Of a stretch of 58,268 nucleotides of DNA, positions 28,015 through 34,950 are shown in pieces. Made by a program: the position numbers and the translations under genes. This DNA comes from a virus. Every line of letters starts with the position of its first letter. Within the stretch, counting starts at the first letter, position 1. Under the pieces are notes generated by a model. That model was not told the DNA's origin, searched no databases, and saw only the letters and a program-made list of their open reading frames with translations. The stretch spans positions 1 to 58,268 of IMG/VR virus record IMGVR_UViG_3300020178_000475; one strand, given 5' to 3'.

Positions 28015-28217
28015 CCAGTTTTTTCTATTTTTCTAAGATTTGATGCATATTTTTTTCCATTTGATAATATTTCGTCGTATTCAACTACATCACCTAATAA
28101 TGCTTTAAAATCTTTTGTTTCAAAAAGAACATCGTACAATTCCGGACCCCATTCTTTAGGTCTTATTATACTATACTTTCTTTTTTTGTTGTATTTTATT
28201 ATTTGTCCTATTGGCAT
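28011..28217 (-). CDS. Cold-shock-like small protein (68 aa)
   Basis: A 68-residue basic protein. Its layout follows the cold-shock OB fold: GQIIKYNKKRKYSIIRP (compare G-x-V-K-W-F-N-x-x-K-G-Y-G-F-I-x-P), then DVLFETKDFKALLGDVVEYDE (compare DVFVH...L..G..VEF). The RNP1 aromatic set is partly replaced (KYSII instead of KGYGFI), so nucleic-acid binding may be altered. A GGAG ribosome site lies 9 nt before ATG 28217. It lies beyond the gp23 terminator without an obvious promoter of its own, so it probably depends on readthrough. A role as an RNA chaperone or binder is inferred. It sits immediately upstream of the putative structured RNA. Confidence 0.6.
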   Translation of the reverse strand: MPIGQIIKYNKKRKYSIIRPKEWGPELYDVLFETKDFKALLGDVVEYDEILSNGKKYASNLRKIEKTG

Positions 28218-28246
28218 ATTATATTACTCCATGCAAATAGTTATCA

Positions 28247-28274
28247 TAAAAATAGACCCCGTAGGGTCTATTTT
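28247..28274 (-). terminator. Rho-independent terminator of the capsid operon
   Basis: AAATAGACCC/GGGTCTATTT stem (8 bp or more) with a short loop lies 20 bp after the gp23 stop. On the minus strand it is followed by a T run (TATTTTTATG). Confidence 0.85.
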
Positions 28275-28294
28275 CGTTTTAGTTAAGTTTAAAC

Positions 28295-29464
28295 TTACGA
28301 GAAGCTTAGGTTGTTTGCAGTTACTTCTACTTTTTCCAAGTAGTCAGCTGCGTTACCTAGAGACGAAGCAGTGTTCGATAGCTCAACATATCCATAACGT
28401 GTCATGAACGAAACTGTTGGTTCGAATGTACTTGGATCTAGGACAACACCTGAAGACATAAGTGGGATGTATGGGCAATAGAATGCTGCTGCATCTGATT
28501 CACTTGTACCTTTGTAACCAACTAATACATCATCATCTGATGCATATGTGTTTACATAGATCTTCATTGCGTTGTTCAATGTACCAACCATTTTAGTGTT
28601 AGTTGGTGCTTCAAAAGTACCTTCAGTTGTACGTGCAAATGCTGAAGTTGTAGCACTTTGTAGAACTGTTAGGATTGCTGGTGATACAACTGCCCAGTTA
28701 CCTGCGCCACGACGTGTACGCTGTGCGATGCGGTTAGCTGCACGGTTAACTAGTACTGCAAGTGCAGCATGTTCGTCACCAACAAAAGTTGCTGTACCAC
28801 TAACTGCTGCTTGGTCAAATGTATCTGTACCTGTACCAGCTAGTGTGTTAAGAGATGCTAGGACCTCTTGGTCGATCTCAGCAGTAATCTCTTGAGCAAG
28901 TGCTGCCATGATTTCTGCTTCAACGTCGATGCCGTGCTGCGACTGTGCGTCTTGTGCGGCTTCGAATGTCCAACGTGCTGATAGCTTACGTGTTTTAGCT
29001 TCAACAGTTTGCTTTAAGATTTGAATTGACAAACGGTTACCCGCTGCGCCTTCAAGTGAAGCTGTTGGTGCTGGTGCATTTGTACCGTCACCTGAATATG
29101 CTTCAGCAATCTTAAATGGACTTAGTGCTTCTTCACCAGCTATTGCACCGCTTGCGCCTGTGCCTACTGTGTCGCTATAGCGAACACGTAGCGTGTGAAT
29201 CTGGCCAACTGGGCCAGTCATTGGTTGTACGCCTACAATCTCGTTTGCGATGACTGTTGGCATAACACGTCTGATCACTGGAAGGATCACACGGTTTAGT
29301 GTTGCGATGTTACCGGCAGATGTAGCACCCGCAGTTGCAGTTTCAGCCAAATACCTACGGGTATTTTCTAGGGTTGAAGCCATTACTGCTTTCTTATTGC
29401 CTTGAAGGCCTTCAAGAAGTGCTGACTTGGTATCATTCCAACGACTTTCTAGTAGTTCTGACAT
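28295..29464 (-). CDS. gp23: Major capsid protein (gp23-like)
   Basis: A 389-aa shell subunit of the T4 gp23 family, identified by its position after protease (21) and scaffold (22) and by gp23-type segments. These include the N-terminal LLESRWNDTK helix, LPVIRRVMPTVIANEIVGVQPMTGPVG, KTRKLSARWTFEAAQDAQSQHG, and a C-terminal FMTRYGYVELSN. It is clearly shorter than T4 gp23 (521 aa), mainly from loss of insertion-domain length. An acidic LLE/GLQ site near residue 20 could serve the gp21 protease, which cleaves after Glu. No separate gp24-like vertex gene is visible next to it. It has a strong ribosome site (AAGGAG) and a strong terminator afterwards. Confidence 0.93.
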   Translation of the reverse strand: MSELLESRWNDTKSALLEGLQGNKKAVMASTLENTRRYLAETATAGATSAGNIATLNRVILPVIRRVMPTVIANEIVGVQPMTGPVGQIHTLRVRYSDTVGTGASGAIAGEEALSPFKIAEAYSGDGTNAPAPTASLEGAAGNRLSIQILKQTVEAKTRKLSARWTFEAAQDAQSQHGIDVEAEIMAALAQEITAEIDQEVLASLNTLAGTGTDTFDQAAVSGTATFVGDEHAALAVLVNRAANRIAQRTRRGAGNWAVVSPAILTVLQSATTSAFARTTEGTFEAPTNTKMVGTLNNAMKIYVNTYASDDDVLVGYKGTSESDAAAFYCPYIPLMSSGVVLDPSTFEPTVSFMTRYGYVELSNTASSLGNAADYLEKVEVTANNLSFS

Positions 29465-29477
29465 TGGTATCTCCTTA

Positions 29478-30572
29478 TTATAATCCAGCTAGACGTTTAA
29501 GATCAACTACGTTTGAGTCGATTGCGTCTGCTTTGATGTCATTGTGTTGTGTTCGGTTGCCTGTTACTTCTTTTGCCTCTGATAGTACTGCCTTCTTCTT
29601 CGCTGGAGTATTACCGTCTATTACCGCCGGCAGGTATTTGTCAAACGATGCTCGTAAACGAGATGTTTGAACTGATTCCAGTAAGTCTGTCATAATGTCA
29701 CGTTGGTCGTTGCTCAATGGCGAAACCAATGCATTAATAGTGTCTTTGCGGGTGTTTGATTCGTTAATCGATTTAACTTCGATTGACTTTGCTTCCGCAA
29801 GTTTGATCGCTTTAGCCGCTGCTTGACGTGCTTCTACAATTTGTTTGTTTTTTGTATCTACAACTTTAAGCAGTTTTGATGTTTCTGAACTTTCATTCAA
29901 ATAACTGTGTTGATATTCGTTAGCAAATGCTTCGAATAGCTTACGGCCAAAATCATTTTCACGTGCTTGATCAATATCTTCTTTTAGTGCCGAAATTTCT
30001 TTCTTAAGTCCTTTTGACACTGCTTCTGATACTAATGCTGCACTTTTCTTAATAAAGTCAGTTTTAACTTTATTAACATGTGCTTTGCCTTCACGTACTA
30101 AACGTACTTTTGTTTCGGCAAGATCTTTTTTATCTTCATAAAACTCTGCAAGTTCTTTTGCAAGTGATTCAACTACAAACTCTTCTAGAGCAACAAACTT
30201 GTCTTTTGTTACTTTTTGATCTGCGTGTAGTTCCTTGATTTCTTTTGCTAGTTGTTCACTAACAAATGATTTCATTAAATTGGCATTTTTACGCTGTGCA
30301 ACTGCAAACTTAGCTTTTGCTTCTGCTAGTTGTTTGCGGTCATCGTGGAACTCTGCAATTTCTTCTGCTAGTTTTTCACTGAGCATAGCATCAATGGCTT
30401 CCACCATTGTTGTTTTGTCATGTGCATATTTTTTAGCAAATTCTTCGCGTAGTTCCGCAGTGGCTTGAAGTTTATTTTCTTCAACTTTAGCGTTCCATGC
30501 TTCCTCTAGTTCTGAACGCACTTCTTCCGATAGTGCTGAGTTTTCGAAGAGTGATTTAAGTGAGTCTAACAT
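29478..30572 (-). CDS. gp22: Prohead scaffold protein (gp22-like)
   Basis: A 364-aa protein, Glu/Lys/Ala-rich and almost wholly helical, with long coiled-coil stretches. Four near-repeats contain LA(E/K)(E/K)xAEF(H/Y)(D/E)D(R/K)K. It lies between protease gp21 and capsid gp23 in the order conserved in T4-like phages. gp22 forms the internal core around which gp23 assembles and is degraded by gp21 during maturation. The N-terminus MLDSLKSLFENSALSEE and a C-terminal helix pair (MTDLLESVQTSRLRASFDKY) fit the family. Longer than T4 gp22 (269 aa). Confidence 0.88.
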   Translation of the reverse strand: MLDSLKSLFENSALSEEVRSELEEAWNAKVEENKLQATAELREEFAKKYAHDKTTMVEAIDAMLSEKLAEEIAEFHDDRKQLAEAKAKFAVAQRKNANLMKSFVSEQLAKEIKELHADQKVTKDKFVALEEFVVESLAKELAEFYEDKKDLAETKVRLVREGKAHVNKVKTDFIKKSAALVSEAVSKGLKKEISALKEDIDQARENDFGRKLFEAFANEYQHSYLNESSETSKLLKVVDTKNKQIVEARQAAAKAIKLAEAKSIEVKSINESNTRKDTINALVSPLSNDQRDIMTDLLESVQTSRLRASFDKYLPAVIDGNTPAKKKAVLSEAKEVTGNRTQHNDIKADAIDSNVVDLKRLAGL

Positions 30573-30589
30573 TTTATCTCCTCTCCTAG

Positions 30590-31213
30590 TTAGCGGAGTT
30601 TGCTTATTACATCTAATAAGCTCTCTTTTAAATATTTTTGTGCCTGTTTATCGCCTTGTACTTCCCTAGATGTTAGGAACGCCTTATAACCGCCTCGGGT
30701 GTTCATAAGGTGTTCGTAAATTGGTGTTGGGTAGGCGCCCGGAGCACTTGGCTGGGCAACTACATCTACTGTTATAATCTCAAAATCGGAAACTTCGCCA
30801 TTGCCACTTTCGCTGACATTGCCGCTACCTCTCGATGAAACACCTAGTTTAACACCTGCTTCAAGCATTGTTTTAACTAGTTGTCCCATCGGAGTTGGTA
30901 GTATTTTTAGTTTACCGTAACCGTTTGGGCCATCCATCCACATTTCTGTAATCATATGGCTTACACGGTCAATGTTAATGTTAAGTCCTTCTGGATGATC
31001 TACTTCGCCTAGTACTGAAAAACCATTGCTAATCTGCTCGTTGAGCGTGGTGACAGCCCTGCCAATTTCGTTAACGGGATATACACGTTGATTTGCGTTG
31101 CGTACTCCGCCTTGAATGCAAATACCTTTCATAAAAAGATCTTTGCCTTCATTAGCAGACTCAACAATCACTTTAGCTTGGTCAAAACTCAAACTTTCAC
31201 TTAGTAAATTCAT
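30590..31213 (-). CDS. gp21: Prohead maturation protease (gp21-like)
   Basis: A 207-aa serine protease of the herpes-assemblin-like fold that digests the core and trims gp23 before DNA packaging. Catalytic motifs are visible: LGEVDHPE with His at about residue 72, and GVSSRGSG with the nucleophile Ser at about residue 128. IITVDVVAQPSAPGAYP follows, as in the gp21 family. Its length matches T4 gp21 (212 aa). It is followed by gp22 and preceded by an acidic core-like protein, each within about 20 bp, in one late transcript. Confidence 0.92.
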   Translation of the reverse strand: MNLLSESLSFDQAKVIVESANEGKDLFMKGICIQGGVRNANQRVYPVNEIGRAVTTLNEQISNGFSVLGEVDHPEGLNINIDRVSHMITEMWMDGPNGYGKLKILPTPMGQLVKTMLEAGVKLGVSSRGSGNVSESGNGEVSDFEIITVDVVAQPSAPGAYPTPIYEHLMNTRGGYKAFLTSREVQGDKQAQKYLKESLLDVISKLR

Positions 31214-31223
31214 ACTTCAGTCC

Positions 31224-32252
31224 TTACTTCGCTCTTTTTGGAGCGCCATTTAAAGGTGAACCTGCGCCTGCGTCTTGGTTAGGTGCAGCACCTTTCTTCT
31301 CGGCACCGTGGCCGGGTCGGGTTGACATTTTTGTCGCCCCTTTAGCACCAGGAACATTTACGTTCTTGGTATTCATATCTTTTGGTGTTGGAGCAGCTAG
31401 ACCACCTTGTGTTCCGCCTGTTCCGCCGTCGCCACCTTTAACTATGTTAGCACTTGTGCCACCCATGTTGTTTGGTTTTGCTGTTGGTGATTTTGCATTT
31501 GCGCCATTGTCGCCCATTTTTGCTGGTGCTACTTTGTCTGCATATTCACGCATTAGTTCTGAATTTGACTTTGGAAGTTTTGATTCTTCAACTTCGTCTG
31601 TTGCTTCTTCAACTTCTTCGTCATCTGATTCAAAAGCATAGGCTTCTTCTTCTGGTTCTTCTGCATCCATATCCATTGGCATTTCGCCGCCGTCCATGTC
31701 CATGTCCATGTCGCCTGCTTCGTCGTCATCTTCGTCGCCTTCGTCACCCATCATATCTGCAAATTCTGCTTTAAGTGCTTCTAGTTCGTCTTCTAGGTCT
31801 GCAACACGATCTTCAACGTCACCGTCTTCGTCGCCCATGCCCATGTCATCAGCGCCTTCTTCGTCGCCCATGCCCATGTCCATGTCCATATCACCATCGT
31901 CTGCGCTTGGCATCTCGATGTCCATTCCTAGCTCGTCTGCTGGATCTCCACCTTCAGGGAACATACCTTCATCAACTTCATCATCAGTTGCTTCGTCTAG
32001 GTCTTCGTCTGACTCGTCAACTTCTTCATCAGTTGCTTCGTCTAGGTCTTCGTCTGATTCATCTACTTCTTCGTCAGTAGCTTCATCAACTTCTTCATCA
32101 GTTGTTTCTTCTACTTCTTCGTCTTCTAGTAGTGATTCATAAATATCTCTTGATTTTTCCACTACAATTTCGTGGAACAATGCTTCTGCACCTTCTTTGT
32201 CTTCGTTTACAAGACGCTCAAGCATTTCTTCAAACTTGTTGCGATCAGTCAT
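31224..32252 (-). CDS. Acidic prohead-core-like protein with Asp/Glu repeats
   Basis: A 342-aa, extremely acidic protein. ATG 32252 is chosen because AAAGGAG lies 8 nt upstream. An in-frame TTG seven codons earlier lacks one. The N-terminal helix (MTDRNKFEEMLERLVNEDKE) is followed by EEVDEATDEEVDESDEDLDE repeats, then Met/Asp/Gly-rich stretches, a short coiled coil (VADLEDELEALKAEFADMM) and a basic, Gly/Pro/Asn-rich tail. It sits where T4 has small core genes 67 and 68, directly before protease 21. A scaffold or core role is therefore likely, and the acidic part may be cleaved to internal peptides. No enzymatic motif. Sequence similarity to gp68 is not apparent. Confidence 0.7.
   Translation of the reverse strand: MTDRNKFEEMLERLVNEDKEGAEALFHEIVVEKSRDIYESLLEDEEVEETTDEEVDEATDEEVDESDEDLDEATDEEVDESDEDLDEATDDEVDEGMFPEGGDPADELGMDIEMPSADDGDMDMDMGMGDEEGADDMGMGDEDGDVEDRVADLEDELEALKAEFADMMGDEGDEDDDEAGDMDMDMDGGEMPMDMDAEEPEEEAYAFESDDEEVEEATDEVEESKLPKSNSELMREYADKVAPAKMGDNGANAKSPTAKPNNMGGTSANIVKGGDGGTGGTQGGLAAPTPKDMNTKNVNVPGAKGATKMSTRPGHGAEKKGAAPNQDAGAGSPLNGAPKRAK
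31967..32117 (-). repeat. In-frame 45-bp acidic repeat
   Basis: A 15-residue unit (DEEVDESDEDLDEAT) occurs in near-identical tandem copies, flanked by shorter DEEVDEAT units. The DNA copies are almost identical, so they are recent and length-variable. Confidence 0.75.
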
Positions 32253-32284
32253 GTCATTCTCCTTTATTGTCAAGGCTGTCTATT

Positions 32285-32293
32285 ATATTTACA
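32285..32293 (-). promoter_or_regulatory. Late-promoter-like motif TGTAAATAT
   Basis: TGTAAATAT on the minus strand, 33 bp before the acidic core gene and just past a terminator hairpin. A weaker match to the TAAATAC motif than the others in the window. Confidence 0.4.
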
Positions 32294-32314
32294 CTTTATT
32301 TAAAATATACGCTG

Positions 32315-32340
32315 AAAATGGGCTCAAAACGGCCCATTTT
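32315..32340 (-). terminator. Hairpin terminator, possibly bidirectional
   Basis: Perfect 9-bp stem AAAATGGGC/GCCCATTTT, 8-nt loop, placed 7 bp after the stop of the 197-aa gene. The minus-strand T run is short (TTTTC). The plus side carries a longer T run, although no plus-strand gene is nearby. Confidence 0.65.
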
Positions 32341-32346
32341 ATTTTT

Positions 32347-32940
32347 TTATTGAAAAATTTTATTAAAATCTTCATATGTTATATGTGATAAGTTAGATAA
32401 ATCCTTTAAATGATCTGGAATATAATCCTCCATTGAGCTCATCACTCGGTAGTATTTAGTCTTTGGATGTTGATTTATACACATCATTGTTTGTCTTTGC
32501 CAGTTACCATAATACGTTGCTCTGTCGTTTACGTTCTTATAGTTTCTACTACCTGCATATACATTATTAACTAGTTGATTATCTTTTCCTAAACCTACAT
32601 AGTCAAATCCTAGTATATATATTTCTTTATGATCGTGCTGACTTGCTAGTAGCAATGCTGTTGGACCACTACTCCATCCTTTGTTTGGATTCATAATATT
32701 AATATTAGGTGTTCGTTCCGTTAGTTTATTTCTATTTGAATGAACATTATATTTTAGGTGATATTCAGTTTCACTAATTTCAATAATCATTTTAGTATCA
32801 ACACATACTAAATGATCTGGTACAAATTCTCTATATAATCCATTACAACCATAGGTTGTACCTTTTGCTTTTAAGTTATGTAAGTTGATTACAGAACGGC
32901 TAGTACCGTTTCCAAGTACAAAAGCTATTTTATTTGACAT
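32347..32940 (-). CDS. Rossmann-like protein in the head operon, 197 aa
   Basis: Not a T4 head protein. It starts KIAFVLGNGTSR, a glycine-rich nucleotide/sugar-nucleotide-binding-like strand-loop. TTYGCNGLYREFVPDHLVCVD and GWSSGPTALLLAS...IYILGFDYVG follow. This pattern recalls DUF115/GT-42-like Rossmann proteins of the type GNGPSL...CN..Y. It ends with ATYYGNWQRQT. It overlaps the upstream gp67-size gene by one base (TAATG) and is followed by a terminator, so it is made with the portal transcript. Possible roles are glycan modification of capsid or host, but the activity is unknown. Confidence 0.6.
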   Translation of the reverse strand: MSNKIAFVLGNGTSRSVINLHNLKAKGTTYGCNGLYREFVPDHLVCVDTKMIIEISETEYHLKYNVHSNRNKLTERTPNINIMNPNKGWSSGPTALLLASQHDHKEIYILGFDYVGLGKDNQLVNNVYAGSRNYKNVNDRATYYGNWQRQTMMCINQHPKTKYYRVMSSMEDYIPDHLKDLSNLSHITYEDFNKIFQ

Positions 32941-33188
32941 TAGATCCCGCCAGCGGCTGCTTGTGCTGCTAGACCGTACATTTGTCTAACATAATTAAGA
33001 TCCTTGGCTTTTTGTTCAGTGTGGGTATCAGATGCTTTACGGGCACGATTGATATCTTTTAGAGATAATCTACTTTTCCTATTGTCATCAATTTTAACAA
33101 CGCTGATATCATCCTCAGCGTTGTAGGTATCGTCCTCAGTAGGCTCCATTGTTTCTCTGTCAAAGTAATATAGTTCTCTAAGTATCAT
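32940..33188 (-). CDS. Small prohead-core-like protein (gp67-type), 82 aa
   Basis: An 82-aa protein starting MILRELYYFDRETMEPTEDD, with an acidic middle and a basic Arg/Lys helix (KSRLSLKDINRARKA). It ends YGLAAQAAAGGI. Size and place (directly after the portal gene, before protease) match T4 gp67 (80 aa), a core protein needed for head shape. ATG 33188 lies 7 nt past the portal stop. An earlier in-frame ATG at 33305 would overlap the portal by more than 100 bp and encodes portal-antisense-like residues. The gp67 name rests on context and size, not on sequence match. Confidence 0.65.
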   Translation of the reverse strand: MILRELYYFDRETMEPTEDDTYNAEDDISVVKIDDNRKSRLSLKDINRARKASDTHTEQKAKDLNYVRQMYGLAAQAAAGGI

Positions 33189-33191
33189 AAT

Positions 33192-33200
33192 GTATTTATA
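33192..33200 (-). promoter_or_regulatory. Late-promoter motif TATAAATAC at the portal stop
   Basis: Exact T4-type TATAAATA overlaps the gp20 stop codon. It is part of a 19-nt sequence repeated exactly at 39643-39661. A start about 10 nt downstream would fall inside the 82-aa gene, so it may serve later genes or be coincidental. Confidence 0.45.
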
Positions 33201-34950
33201 TCGTTTGTGCCGGATTTGGTTCTGCGCCATCGCCGCCAAGTTCGTTTCCTGTATTTGTTTCGGGTGCAGTATCAGTGCCGCCGTCAATGCCGCCTTCATC
33301 TGCACCTAACTCGTCTTCAAGTCCGCCAAAGTCGCCTGCAAGATCGGCGCCGCTTAATCCAGCACCTCTCATTTCGCCTGCCATGTCGTCAGTAACAAGA
33401 TCGGTTAAGTTTTCGTCATTTTCTTCACGCCATAAACGTTCGTTCTCTGCTATTTCTTCTGCACTTAATCCTAAGAATCTTTCAAGTGCAAATCTATTTG
33501 AAATATAAGGAACAGCTGCCATACTTGTAAATGTGCTTATTCTATTGTTGTCTAGTTCTGCTTGTCTATATGCTGCAAAGTTCTGTGGCGGTGTTAATCG
33601 TAAGTCAAACATTGCATAATCAATGTTTGCACCTTTACTTTGTAAAAATAGTTTAAACTCACTATTAAAATCTTCAGCCATCATATCTTGCAAACGTTCG
33701 CAATATTTATTAAAGCGAAGTTCTTGAATATATGCTGTGCCTACTCGGCCATCATTATACTGCGATGCACCGTCATCGGCGCCGGTAGGCAAGTAGCTGC
33801 TTGGAATACGTAAGCCGCGTACCAGTTTGTTAGTAAAGTATCTAAGGTCATCAATCTCGCCTAAGTTAGTGCCGCCTGGTAGTGTTTCAACTTTTGATCC
33901 TCTACCTTCTGCTGTTTGAGGGAAGAAGTAGTCTTCGTTGATTGACAGTGGATTATAACTACTGTCTATAACATTTGTACCTCCACCTGTCTTACTTGGG
34001 ATACGCCTTTGATGTATTTCAGTTTTAACACGTTCCACAAACTGCATAGCAAGGTGTGAAGGCATGTTGCCCACATCAACGTAGAATACTCTGCGCTCTG
34101 GCGCACGTTGGACACGATAGATAATAATCGCATCCTCAAGCAACTCTTTCTGCTTGTATACTTTAAAAATACTCTCAAGCAAACTATTACCGAAAGGATA
34201 GTTTTGATCTAACCCTTCACTTAAACTTAAATGTAAAACATGTTGTGCATCAATATATGTTTCGTCGTGTTCTTGTGCAAATCTACTAGTGTTTCCACTT
34301 GGTGTATGATTATTACCTACGCCGGTTCCTCTTTGAACTTGCTGATATCCGTTAGTTCCGCCTGGTCCATAACTGTTTTGTGTGTTTAACGGTGTTGCTT
34401 CCAATGCACCAAATGCAAAGTTTAGATTTTTTACAACATACTGCTCTGGTTTTTTGCCTTCTGATTCATTTACAATGATTTTTGTAATCTGACTAGGATC
34501 AACATGAAATAGTTTCTGTGTTTCGGGATCTCTAATAAAAAACTGATCGCCATACTTAAATGTATTGCGTATAGTTCTAAACATACGTGTTTCAAACTTG
34601 TTTAGTTTACACCATTGCTGTAGATACTGCCCAATAACTTGTACTTCGCTGTTTGTAGGGGTGCCTTTAAAGTCAAGACGGAAGTGTGTTTTGTTGTCGT
34701 TGTTTTTTTGTGTACAAAATTCAGCTAGAATATCAAGTGCAGCATTTACTTCGCTATCACTATCCATAGTATTATACTGATTATAACGTTCAATACGATT
34801 TGGCGAGCCGACATATACATCTGGCAAGTGAGATGAGTAGTTGGCCGCAGCTGGACCTATTCCGTTGTTTCCTTTTAAACTAAAGGGACTGTACCCTCCG
34901 TTTATATTGTCACTCGTCGGAACTGGAGTAAAATGTTTTTTCCAACTCAT
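33196..34950 (-). CDS. gp20: Portal vertex protein (gp20-like)
   Basis: A 584-aa dodecameric portal subunit through which DNA enters and leaves. It carries classic T4 portal segments: N-terminal MSWKKHFTPVP, SPNRIERYNQYNTMDSDSEVNAALDILAEFCTQ, FRTIRNTFKYGDQFFIRDPET, and the long central ERRVFYVDVGNMPSHLA. It then has FPQTAEGRGSKVETLPGG, LRYFTNKLVRGLRIPSSYL and a YIQELRFNKYCERLQDMMAEDF helix. The C-terminus is an acidic Asp/Gly tail. Length matches T4 gp20 (524 aa) plus that tail. The start overlaps the tape-measure stop by ATGA, so tail and head genes are translationally coupled here. Confidence 0.95.
   Translation of the reverse strand: MSWKKHFTPVPTSDNINGGYSPFSLKGNNGIGPAAANYSSHLPDVYVGSPNRIERYNQYNTMDSDSEVNAALDILAEFCTQKNNDNKTHFRLDFKGTPTNSEVQVIGQYLQQWCKLNKFETRMFRTIRNTFKYGDQFFIRDPETQKLFHVDPSQITKIIVNESEGKKPEQYVVKNLNFAFGALEATPLNTQNSYGPGGTNGYQQVQRGTGVGNNHTPSGNTSRFAQEHDETYIDAQHVLHLSLSEGLDQNYPFGNSLLESIFKVYKQKELLEDAIIIYRVQRAPERRVFYVDVGNMPSHLAMQFVERVKTEIHQRRIPSKTGGGTNVIDSSYNPLSINEDYFFPQTAEGRGSKVETLPGGTNLGEIDDLRYFTNKLVRGLRIPSSYLPTGADDGASQYNDGRVGTAYIQELRFNKYCERLQDMMAEDFNSEFKLFLQSKGANIDYAMFDLRLTPPQNFAAYRQAELDNNRISTFTSMAAVPYISNRFALERFLGLSAEEIAENERLWREENDENLTDLVTDDMAGEMRGAGLSGADLAGDFGGLEDELGADEGGIDGGTDTAPETNTGNELGGDGAEPNPAQTI

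Noticed and set aside
31366-32142. Plus-strand Ser/Pro- or Leu/Arg-rich frames opposite the acidic core gene
   Set aside because: Complement of Asp/Glu repeats; no start signals.
32940-33305. Longer 121-aa form of the gp67-size gene
   Set aside because: The extra 39 codons lie inside the portal gene and give a sequence without family character. The start 7 nt after the portal stop is far more likely.
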